Source: Gnetum montanum
Taxonomy: Eukaryota; Streptophyta; Gnetopsida; Gnetales; Gnetaceae
Direction of reading: 5' to 3'
NCBI GenBank assembly: GCA_015680685.1
Contig: MNCI01006123.1
Location: 477,432-524,015, forward strand
DNA length: 46,584 nucleotides
Position 1 is the first letter of the stretch, and the number at the start of each line of letters is the position of its first letter. The notes beneath the pieces are model-generated. The model did no database searches and was not told the DNA's origin. It saw only the letters and a program-made list of their open reading frames with translations. The position numbers and the translations under genes were made by a program. This document shows, piece by piece, positions 33,881 to 42,311 of the stretch.

Positions 33881-35770
33881 CACAATGGGGCAACATCCCT
33901 TAGGATGTTCATACTGACAAATGTCACACCCACAATCATCATCTGATTCACTGTCTACAACTTCTTCGATTACAACAGTCTTGCCCTTACCTTTGTGATA
34001 TGCATGTTTAGCTTCCTTACGCCTCTTGTGCTCACGATCACTACCTTATTCTTTGGACTCTTCAGTAATTTTGAGGATAGCTTGGAATTTATTGTCCGTA
34101 GAGTCCCATAACTGATTAACCTTGGTCGTAAGTTTAGATTGGAATTTGTGAAGTGGCAAGGTTCTCTTATTCATCCCCTCATCAAATACAAACTCATCCT
34201 CACTATCACAAAATCGAACCTCCCTCTTGCCAATGGAACGATCGTGATTGTACTCCTCTACACTTTCTCTTTTTCTTAGTTTAGCATCTTCTTTGACAAC
34301 TTGCTCTATTAATTTTTGTATCTAATGGGCACTTAGTTCTGACAGTATCCCCTAGGTGTAGACACCAAGGGTTCCCCTTGTTTCCAACTAAAGCTCGTCT
34401 ACAATGTGGCGAAGTTGATCCAGTCAAGAATAACCATGGCCCGAACATTTGTGCATTAAGGCATAGTATCGACCAGTGGCAACATTTAAGGGCTCGTTCC
34501 TTCCTTGTTTCCATCCTTGAATTTGCTTCCTTAAGTTGGACACCCTAGAGTACATTTGATATTTATCATTGAACAATTGTAACATGGTACTCCACTATTT
34601 GATAGATTCCAGCTCAAAGGACTGGTACCGGTTTTCTACTTCTTTGATAAGTGTCCTAGAGAACAACTTTAGTTTCTACCATTCATTCTCTATATTTTGC
34701 AAGGACATACATCTTGGAAATCTTGAAGATGATTTTGCATATCAGAGTTATATCCTCCTTCAAATCAAGGAATATTGTTCATGTCTAACTATTTGATCCA
34801 ACTATCCTTCACATGCCTTATTGGAATTCTTATTGCCTTTGTGATATTAAGCATACTTTGTGTAGCAAGTAGAGGCTCATCGAGGCCTTGATCATGGTGC
34901 CTACGATGCCCTCTACTACCCCTTCATTCATGGCAATGTGTCTCTCTTGAATGTCTACATCCTTGATCTTGTCTTTCTCGACAGTCCCCTCAATCATTTT
35001 GGCCTTTATTAGTCATTTTGTTCATTCCGATCACCTTCATCATGGTCTTGCCTTTTGCGGTCATGGTTAGAGCCAAAAGAAGAAGAAAATGATGAAGGGA
35101 AAGAGGAAGGAGAACCAGCACCATCACGGTGCCTACTTCTACCTCTTTAATGATTGTGACCATGATCACGATATTGCTTCTTGTTTGCATCCCTATCTTG
35201 ACTTGCCCCTTTGGATCCTTCTTTGTCATTGGATCCCTTATTACCAGAATCAAGATTGTGAATTGTGGAGTGTAAGTTCTAATTTTGGCCTCCATCATCG
35301 AAGTCAAATAGAAGAGTTTCAGTGAATGGAAAACCCCCAAAGAAGGATTCCCCACTAGCTTGTTGGTACAACAAGAATGGAGAGTTGTTAAGTCCTTTTC
35401 CCTTTAAAAATTCGTAGCACTGCTCTAGTTGTTTGTCCTGCAGACACTGTGCTTCAGTGGGATGATAATTCTTAGCGTCAGTATCTTCCGCAATATACTC
35501 CACATGGTGGTCTTGGAGACCACATCGTGTAAGCATTTGGTAGAGCATTGCAAGAACAATGCGATCGGGTAGCAACACAATGTTGCCTTTCATGTCACAC
35601 CACTGCAGCTATTCATCTTGATGTAGAATGAAGGTGATGTTCGGTACATACTCATTAGGATGAGTATATATAATTCGATATTATTAAGGCACTAGCTAAT
35701 AAGCTCTATCAATCTTGGGTAGCAAATTACTCCTGTGAGAAGAAAACATTTTCAGTTAGCAAAATAGAAA
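33881..35770 (-). pseudogene. Decayed gag of the full-length Athila-like element
   Basis: The N-terminal part is around 35279-35650 (ITFILHQD, then MKGNIVLLP, then HPTEAQ). The central retrotransposon gag segment is at about 34300-34580 (LFNDKYQMYSRVSNLRKQIQ, then GRYYALMHKC), with two internal stops. A zinc-knuckle-like motif CDICQYEHPKGC (CX2CX3HX3C) is at about 33905-33945. All three match the element at 10430-12310. An acidic/basic low-complexity region lies between them. Gag forms the particle and packages the RNA. Start codon not resolvable. Confidence 0.75.
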
Positions 35771-35795
35771 TCATAGTGTGCTTTTGAGTATTTGT

Positions 35796-36212
35796 TGTTG
35801 ATGAGACGCGATATTGCATCCCCCGCGATATCGCGTATGCGATATCGCATCTTTCCCTACAATATCATGTACGCGATATCGCAGTTTGCCACCATATCTA
35901 TAAATAAGATGCGACTCTCCCTTGTTTAGAATCCCAGTTTTAGAGTAGTGAAGCTCTGGCAGTTTGATCCCTCCAGAGTTAGAATTTTTCCCGTGTCTGC
36001 CCGCAGTGTGGTGAATGTAATTGTACAGTGTCTTTATTTGAGTGTGCTGTACTTGGACATGCACATGACTGGCAATAAAGATCGAGATTACTTCATCATT
36101 GCAGCATTCACTTAGTTTATTTATTTGTTTGTTTATTTAATGTTATTTATTGCTTTCATAGCACGGTGTGAGTACGACTTGATTACGAGCATCTACGGAT
36201 GTGTACGGCTAG
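35796..36212 (+). mobile_element. Candidate second LTR, plus orientation, nested in the 5' leader
   Basis: Starts TGTTGATGAGACGCG. It has four GCGATATYGC palindromes (35808-35882), then CTATAAATAAG (35899 on) as a TATA box and AATAAAG near 36074 as a poly(A) signal. The order enhancer-like repeats, TATA, transcribed part, poly(A) signal is that of an LTR reading rightward, opposite to the host element. It runs into the assembly gap, so the right end, any target duplication and the question of solo versus full element stay open. Its CpG-rich palindromes suggest it is younger than the sequence around it. Confidence 0.4.
35808..35882. promoter_or_regulatory. GCGATATCGC palindrome cluster
   Basis: Exact 10-bp palindromes at 35825-35834, 35839-35848 and 35873-35882, one with a single change at 35808-35817, and a decayed form (ACAATATCAT) at 35859. 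All lie 17-90 bp upstream of a TATA box. Equivalent positions of the LTR at 12449-13365 carry ATATTG-type near-palindromes. Confidence 0.6.
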
Positions 36213-36496
36213 NNNNNNNNNNNNNNNNNNNNNNNNNNNNNNNNNNNNNNNNNNNNNNNNNNNNNNNNNNNNNNNNNNNNNNNNNNNNNNNNNNNNNNNN
36301 NNNNNNNNNNNNNNNNNNNNNNNNNNNNNNNNNNNNNNNNNNNNNNNNNNNNNNNNNNNNNNNNNNNNNNNNNNNNNNNNNNNNNNNNNNNNNNNNNNNN
36401 NNNNNNNNNNNNNNNNNNNNNNNNNNNNNNNNNNNNNNNNNNNNNNNNNNNNNNNNNNNNNNNNNNNNNNNNNNNNNNNNNNNNNNNNNNNNNNNN
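36213..36496. other. Assembly gap (284 n)
   Basis: Run of n between the candidate nested LTR and the primer-binding side of the Athila-like element. Confidence 0.99.
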
Positions 36497-36594
36497 GTTG
36501 TAGTAATTGTAAGATAAGATATGACTCTTAGGTTCGTTCCAACGATTTAAATACTTTCCACTAGGTCCTAGATAGCACACGAAACAACGTAAAG

Positions 36595-36614
36595 GTCCTT
36601 AGCAATGATGCCAA
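36595..36614 (-). other. Primer-binding site of the full-length Athila-like element
   Basis: Minus strand directly after the 5' LTR: one T, then TGGCATCATTGCTAAGGAC. Compared with the tRNA-Asp type site as I remember it (TGGCGCCGTTGCCGGGGA), every difference is a C-to-T or G-to-A transition. The CpG sites are the ones lost. Confidence 0.55.
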
Positions 36615-37299
36615 TGATGAGCAATGAGGTACCCCTACACCCAACCATACAAATCACTAAGGGATTATGTGTGATCCGGTCGAATTTTGTGGACCTATAG
36701 TTATCTAGTGCACTAGCTCTTCTAGGAAGTGAAATGGACGTTGAAAACATTCGTTGTCTTCCCAATTACACTTGTGAGGTTCAAGGGTATGGTTTAATTG
36801 TAATTGAGATATATGATTTTTCTTATTTTATATTTTATAGATTTGATTGCCTACAACAAGAATGAAGAGTAAAGTAATTTAAAATCTAATTGGTTTACTA
36901 CCTATCTAGCCTAACACAAATAATAGCCCTAGTTTCCTAGACAAATCTTGAACACATATAGCACTGTTGGGCTACCAAACGTTAAGTGTTGCTGGGTTAC
37001 CAAGTACTATATGAATGTTGGATTGTCAAAAGAGTTTGTTTTATTCTTGTCACACTGTTGCGCTCAAGTACATTAGTGCTCGAACAAAAAATTGTACACA
37101 CTTAGACTTCTTCTGCAAGCACTCAGAAAATATTCTAACTCTAAGGAAAATAACGACAAGAGCTTCGCTACTCTAACGAAAAACTAACTTCAAAATTGAT
37201 GTGAAAATTGAAGCCTAGGCATGGTATTTATAAACTTAGGGTATATACTCTGACGTCGTGTATGCGACGTTAGGGTAGATGACATAAATGTTTTCATCA
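36615..37299 (-). mobile_element. 5' LTR (right) of the full-length Athila-like element, 685 bp
   Basis: Starts TGATGAGCAATGAGGTACC and ends TTTTCATCA. It lacks about 145 bp relative to the left LTR. The minus strand has TATAAATACC (about 37223-37232). Just upstream of it in LTR sense lie ACGT-core palindromes (GACGTCG at 37252, CGACGTT at 37265). Confidence 0.9.
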
Positions 37300-37304
37300 C
37301 CTAA
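37300..37304. repeat. Target-site duplication CCTAA (right)
   Basis: Second copy of the 5-bp duplication flanking the element at 26757-37299. Confidence 0.85.
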
Positions 37305-37352
37305 CAAGACAATGAAGTAACCACTTCAGCTAAACATCACTTACATAACTAA
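37300..37352 (-). mobile_element. tRNA-derived SINE, copy C, 5' part
   Basis: Minus strand: GATGTTTAGCTGAAGTGGTT, a match to the A-box form TRGYNNANNNGG, then the sequence leading to CCTAA. It continues copy C at 26607-26756 once the retrotransposon and one CCTAA are removed. Confidence 0.55.
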
Positions 37353-37477
37353 AACTAGATGACTATATGTACCCTTGAGCATATAACCAATACAAAACTT
37401 TCTTGAGTTACCCACTAAAATTGAAGCCATAATTTTGAGTTTCCAAATCAAGAGATTCTTACTACTAAGCTAAGAAT
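37353..37477 (-). mobile_element. tRNA-derived SINE, copy D
   Basis: Minus strand: A-box region TTAGCTTAGTAGTAAG (about 37458-37474), B-box region GGCTTCAATTTT (37416-37427), then TAGTGGGTAACTC and CTCAAGGGTACATATAGTC, matching the block order of copy B. Confidence 0.55.
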
Positions 37478-37612
37478 TTATTGAGCTAACATTAAGTAAA
37501 CCCCAAGATATACAGCCCAATTAGAAGTTTATAGCTTAGCCTTGGTCCAATCAAATCGAACCTAACTTAGAACTTTTGAATCGAAATTTTACCGCTAGGG
37601 GAACACCTTAGG
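37478..37612 (-). mobile_element. tRNA-derived SINE, copy E (best-preserved promoter)
   Basis: Minus strand: A-box region CCCCTAGCGGTAA (about 37590-37604) and a consensus-grade B box GGTTCGATTTG (37552-37562) 42 bp later. The body then reads AAGCTATAAAC, TATATCTTGGGGTTTAC. It abuts copy D in tandem. Confidence 0.65.
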
Positions 37613-38290
37613 TTGACTTTATGTTTGTATACACCCCTTTCTACATGAATCATCCGCCACCATAAAATAAAACGTTTTATTTTTATTCCATGTGAGCACT
37701 TCAATTGATTAAATAACGATAACACTTGTCCCGACACACTTTATTAGTTCAACGTGATTCCATGAGCCCATGACTTGGAAAAAAACACAGACGAAGTCGG
37801 GCTTGGCGGCACATACCGTGTGAAAATTAGAAGCTTCCATAAATGTTTTTTCTTATGTTATTTGAAACTTGTTGGGAGTGGAATATGTGAACGTGGACGC
37901 TGTCGGTCCGGCGAACCAGGATTTGATTTTTGATTTGACAAAAGGTTTGTTGGAAACTTTAAAAAATTGCATTCAACAGCTTTTATGGCCGAATATTGGC
38001 AATAAAAAATATCACAGGCAAAAAGACCGACATGCAATAATGGCTGAGAAAGAAAAGACTTTTTGTGGTTCTTGCATTTTTTCCAGATTTTGCGTAGTTA
38101 GAGGACAAAGGAAAGATTTATCCCCCGCGTTTTGCTTCTGGTGAGCTTGATTGAATTGCACCAGCAGCTTATTGCATTATTTCCCATGGCGATTGACCCT
38201 AGCCAACGCATGCCGCGGTTAGGCGGCTTTTTTCATCCAGAGATTTGATCACTGACTCGCTTTTGCTTAAATAGCTGGACTTGATCGCTC
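37613..38290 (+). promoter_or_regulatory. Upstream region of the clathrin adaptor gene
   Basis: Intergenic sequence between the SINE cluster and the gene. It contains a perfect 20-bp palindrome at 37664-37683 (AAAATAAAAC / GTTTTATTTT). From about 38150 GC content rises, with a TTAAATAG TATA-like site at 38267-38274 and pyrimidine-rich sequence after it, so transcription probably starts near 38300. The open frame at 37869-38144 has no recognisable product. Confidence 0.4.
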
Positions 38291-38299
38291 TGCATATTG

Positions 38300-39589
38300 T
38301 CCGTGCACTCGATTCTTTGCCTTACTCTTCGGCTCTGATCTGCTTTGTTCGGTTCGGTCTGCGTTTCTCCTTCCAATTTTGATTTTTTGTGAATGTGTTT
38401 GTTGCTGCTTCAGATCCGGACGCAGACTCGCTGAAGATCCAGGTGTTTTTCGGTTGAAGGTGCTAGATCTTGCCCCTTTTGTGAAGATTTTGGTGATTTG
38501 TTTTGCGATTTTTATGTGCTAGGGTTTTGCTTTGGATTCGGCTTGTTGAATTGTAGGTTTTGGCTTTCTTCTTTTGTTGTTGTCGTTGTTGCTTTTTGTT
38601 TTGTTTGGATGCTCAATGCAAGAGAAGCCGATGAATCAGATTATGGCAATGAAATCAATCCGAAATTGCCCTTTTCCTTCGGTTCTTTAATGTCCGCAAT
38701 GCTGGTGGAACAAGTCTGAATTGTTGGATCCAAACTGTCGATGTATTAAATCTGAATGTTTGTTAATGTGTTTCTGTCGTTCAGTGCCTTGTAAGACGAA
38801 ACAGATCTTCCGTTGAATTTGAATGATGTGTTTGGCTAATGACATCTTCCTTTTGATTCTTTGGTACTGTGCCTTTTATTTGAAATCTTTTGATGTTGTT
38901 TCTGCTAATAATTCTGGAATCATGAATAGGTTCCCTAGGAAAGATAATCTGTGCAAACAGTTTTTATTTCCATGAAAAATGGCGGAATCGGCATTTTTGG
39001 TTTTCAATGAAAATTCAAGGAATAGAATATCATTCTGCCCAAAATTTCCGATTTCCTTTAACTGAAATTGTTGGGCGGCTGCTTTCTATGGATGTATTTA
39101 TTCTATACAAGCGTGAATTTGCCTTAGAATTGGTCAATATGGACGTGTTTTGGGACAGTCTTTGTCTCAAATTGTTGATCTGATATTTTGGACTGGATAT
39201 GGATTTGTTTCCACTTTGTACATCGGTATATGCATGACTTTGTGTTTAGTCTGAACCTTCTTTTTGAAAGTTTTTTAGCTGAATTCAGCCGGATCAAGTT
39301 ATTTTAAGTGGTCAAACTGTTACTGTATATGTTTGAAAATTAGATTCACTTGAGAAGTCCAGTTTCTGTGACTGTAGTATGCATGTTTATGGGGGAGATT
39401 TTATTTTACAAGGTAGGTTAAACTTGTTTGAGATGTTAGTGTTTAGTGTTTATTTATCTATGTAGAAAATGAAGCCCTCCAAGAAAGGGAATTTACCTAT
39501 TTCATATCGAACACTAGCTTCTAAGGTTTTGTTCATTTCATCCAGGTCCAAAGTTTAATAGAGGTTGACAGCCTTGTTCAAATTACAAA
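38300..39589 (+). other. 5' untranslated region with a probable intron
   Basis: A leader exon of about 140 bp (to 38442, CCAG/GTGTTT, or 38459, GAAG/GTGCTA) is followed by T-rich, intron-like sequence. It ends in a pyrimidine-rich acceptor, CATTTCATCCAG/GTCC at 39545. The second exon supplies 44 nt before the start codon. A long intron in the 5' leader with an intronless coding part is common for this gene family. Exact ends are inferred from splice-site consensus only. Confidence 0.5.
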
Positions 39590-41500
39590 ATGGCTCCCAG
39601 CAAATTACGAAAGGCTCTTGGGGCAGTTAAAGACCAGACAAGCATCAGTCTGGCCAAAGTGGCTAGCAACAACGCCCCAGATCTTGATGTGGCCATTGTC
39701 AAAGCTACCAGTCATGATGAAATTCCCATAGATGAGAAGTATGTTTATGCCATCCTTCACCTGACTTCATATTCCAGAGGATATGTCAATGCCTGTGTTT
39801 ATAGCCTGTCAAAGAGGATTGGCAAGACTCATAATTGGGTGGTAGCCATAAAGGCACTGATGCTCATCCACAGGCTGTTTCAGGATGGTGATCCCCATTT
39901 TGAGCAGGAAGTTCTTCAAGGGATGAGACGAGGTGGCCGCCTGCTAAATCTTTCTAACTTCAGAGATGATTCTCACTCAGATGCTTGGGATTATACTGCC
40001 TTTGTGAGAACTTATGCTCTGTATCTTGATGAAAGGCTTGAATGCTCCCTTCTTGGAAAATACAAGTTTGCTGATAAAAATAAGGATCAGAGGCCTAGAT
40101 CACGCAACGAATATGAATACAGAGGTGGGAATGAATACAGAGGGGGCTACGAATACAGTGATGGGCGTCACAGCACTCATGGTGGTGCCAGTGGCTCCAG
40201 ATCTTCGTATGATGATTTTGGGGACTATGGAAGCAGCAGACCTAGACCAAGGTATGGTGATTATGACGAGCCCGGTCAAGGTAGGGGAAGAGGTGAAGAA
40301 AACGGACAGAAAGACAATGCCCCTGTTGCAGTACGAGATATGAAACCTGACATGGTTCTGGATGGAATGAGTTATTGGCAGAAGTTGTTAGAAAGGTTCC
40401 TGGCCTGCAGGCCTACAGGTGCCTCTCGGAACCATAGGCTTGTTCACGTTGCTCTGTACAATCTTGTCAGGGAAAGTTTCCAACTGTACAAGGACATCAC
40501 TGATGGTTTAGCTATCCTTTTGGATGCCTACTTTGACATGGAGTATCAGGACTGTGTTAGCACTTTTGATTTCTATACAAGAGCTTCAAAACAGATTGAT
40601 GAGCTTGCTTCCTTTTATGGTCTGACAAAAAACACTGGAGTGTGCAGGTCCTCTGAGTACCCTGATGTGCAGAAAATATCTGAAAAGCTCCTTGAGACTC
40701 TCGAAACTTTCCTGCAGGACAGATCTCGGAACAACAGGTTGCCGGCCCCAGAGCCCAAGCCTGTAAAGCAAGAACCTGTTGAAGAAGCAGAGCCTGTGGA
40801 AGACATGAACAGCATCAAAGCTCTTCCAGCACCCGGAGATGATGTTGAAAAGGAGCCAGAAAAGCCCAAAGTTGAGGTGCCCAAAGTCGAGGTGCAAGAG
40901 AAAGAAGCTGATTTACTGAATCTGAATCAAGCTACGATATCTACTGAAGAGCATGAGAACCAATTTGCATTAGCTCTGTTCACTGGAAACGCCTCTACAT
41001 CCACTGTTACAAGCAACTGGGAAGCATTTTCTTCTGAGGGGCCACAGAGTAGTGGAGTGACTTCTGCATGGCAAACCCCAGCAGCAGAAGGAAAAGAAGG
41101 ATGGGAGCTTGCCCTGGCTGAATCAGCAAGCAATCTTTCAAAGCAGCAAAACACAATGTCCAGGGGCTTCGATCCTTTACTTCTGGATGGGTTATATGAT
41201 CAAGCTGCTGCAAAGCAGCAGTACAATCCATATACTCAGGTAGGAAGTGCCAGCAGCATGGTTATGCCTACCCCACAGCAGCTGAATGCTCAATACTTGG
41301 CACTTCCTGCTCCTCCAGTACAAGGAGGTGCTCCAGCAACCATGGCTCTTGGAGGGGATCCATTTGCTGCCTCGCTTGCAGTACCTCCTCCGGCGTACGT
41401 ACAAATGTCAGACATAACCAAAAAACAGCAAATGTTGCTTCAGGAGCAGCAGCTATGGCAGCAATATCAGACCACCTACATGCCTCACAGATATGGGTAA
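39590..41500 (+). CDS. ANTH-domain clathrin assembly protein (AP180/CALM-like)
   Basis: Endocytic adaptor: the ANTH domain binds phosphoinositide-rich membrane and the unstructured C-terminus recruits clathrin and coat partners at the plasma membrane or cell plate. The 636-residue product is unbroken. The N-terminal ANTH core is at about 20-160 (K38 to K50 correspond to the lipid-binding stretch). A Gly/Tyr/Arg/Ser-rich loop at about 166-243 interrupts the helical domain, which resumes at about 250-380 (FFDMEY-type helix, here YFDMEYQDC). An acidic Pro/Glu region follows (about 385-450). Short motifs include DLLNLN, FDPLLLDGLYD from 527 and DPF at 590-592. The tail is Gln-rich (about 606-630). 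Order and length match plant At2g25430-type proteins. The start has a good context (AAAATGGC) and is the first ATG of the frame. No intron interrupts the CDS. Base composition is clearly less AT-rich than the surrounding sequence. No defects seen. Confidence 0.95.
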   Translation: MAPSKLRKALGAVKDQTSISLAKVASNNAPDLDVAIVKATSHDEIPIDEKYVYAILHLTSYSRGYVNACVYSLSKRIGKTHNWVVAIKALMLIHRLFQDGDPHFEQEVLQGMRRGGRLLNLSNFRDDSHSDAWDYTAFVRTYALYLDERLECSLLGKYKFADKNKDQRPRSRNEYEYRGGNEYRGGYEYSDGRHSTHGGASGSRSSYDDFGDYGSSRPRPRYGDYDEPGQGRGRGEENGQKDNAPVAVRDMKPDMVLDGMSYWQKLLERFLACRPTGASRNHRLVHVALYNLVRESFQLYKDITDGLAILLDAYFDMEYQDCVSTFDFYTRASKQIDELASFYGLTKNTGVCRSSEYPDVQKISEKLLETLETFLQDRSRNNRLPAPEPKPVKQEPVEEAEPVEDMNSIKALPAPGDDVEKEPEKPKVEVPKVEVQEKEADLLNLNQATISTEEHENQFALALFTGNASTSTVTSNWEAFSSEGPQSSGVTSAWQTPAAEGKEGWELALAESASNLSKQQNTMSRGFDPLLLDGLYDQAAAKQQYNPYTQVGSASSMVMPTPQQLNAQYLALPAPPVQGGAPATMALGGDPFAASLAVPPPAYVQMSDITKKQQMLLQEQQLWQQYQTTYMPHRYG

Positions 41501-42311
41501 TTGATAGAGTATTTTGTGCCTCTGGGATGTTTAGACGGACAGCTTCGGCAGTATAGTAAAATACTTGATGCATGGAATGGAGTGATGCTTCTTAAGTATT
41601 TTTCTAAGTAGGCTTTGACGAGTGTTGAACGACTTTAGACATCCCATGTAATTTACTCCTTTATTTTCTGTTACCAAAGATTATATTTTCGGCTTATTGG
41701 ATTTGATATTTTATTAAATTTATGTATTAGCTAAGGAAAAACTTGCGTTTGCAAGAATGCTCGTGATGGTATGGAATTGATGAGTTCTGATATGATGCTC
41801 TTGTGGTTTTTGTTATTGAACTGAGAATTTTCTGAAAATAGTTTCATCTTTTAAGGGATACAAGCGATAATGATGTCTTGCCAATTCGTTGTCATGGTTT
41901 GGTATTTAGTACTGGTGTTAACATTGTCTTATTACTACCAATTGTCGAGCTAGCATTACCGAAAAACAACAAAAAACTGTGAGGCACAGAACAATCTCAA
42001 TTTTCAATTTCATTATAGATGCATCTACTACATTTCAAAGCAGCAAAGCTCTAGTTTTGAGGTGTACAAATAAGACGGTTCTTCTGCCTTACTTTGAAAA
42101 TGTAATCTCCCTGACTGATCCCAAAAGAACCTATGTATGCCTGTATCAGATCATCAATATTTTCGACCACAAATCTGAGAACTATCTGACTGTTGTTGAT
42201 CCTCTGTTTATGCAACTAAAAGATAGTGTTACGTCTTATGCTGCCACTCCTGCACATCGAAAGTAGGAAGGAATTAGCAGAATCAGTCTTCTACTAAACT
42301 GTGCATCTCAG
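41501..42311. other. Shared 3' untranslated / intergenic region of two convergent genes
   Basis: Must contain the 3' ends of both genes. T/A-rich signals that could serve the plus-strand gene lie at about 41670-41730. On the minus strand, sequence down to about 41990 looks like a 3' leader-free trailer (TTTTTTGTTG stretch at about 41965). The 95-codon plus-strand frame at 41979-42266 lies in the other gene's 3' region and is probably chance. Confidence 0.4.

Larger units (their letters stand above)
26757..37299 (-). mobile_element. Full-length Athila-like Ty3/gypsy retrotransposon (10.5 kb)
   Basis: Two direct LTRs (26757-27586 and 36615-37299), a matching CCTAA target duplication and minus-strand gag and pol between them show a single insertion. 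From the 5' (right) end the order is LTR, primer-binding site, leader with a second LTR-like insertion and an assembly gap, gag, pol, a 2-kb 3' untranslated region with a purine tract, and the left LTR. Both coding regions carry stops, so the element is dead. It sits inside a SINE. The pol domains, FMDD motif and primer site place it with Athila, and it is the closest relative of the element at 5291-13365. Confidence 0.9.

Noticed and set aside
35771-36064. 97-codon minus-strand frame
   Set aside because: It is antisense to the candidate nested LTR. Its content comes from the palindrome repeats and it has no gag similarity.
36125-36580. Open frames of 110-130 codons on both strands
   Set aside because: They are made almost wholly of undetermined bases in the assembly gap.
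38498-38719. 73-codon frame in the leader of the adaptor gene
   Set aside because: It lies in the probable 5'UTR intron and is low-complexity, Phe/Val-rich.
40586-41573. Several minus-strand frames of 70-103 codons opposite the adaptor gene
   Set aside because: They are shadows of the well-supported plus-strand coding frame.
41979-42266. 95-codon plus-strand frame between the two genes
   Set aside because: It lies in the probable 3'UTR of the minus-strand gene, has no recognisable domain and no promoter or splice support.
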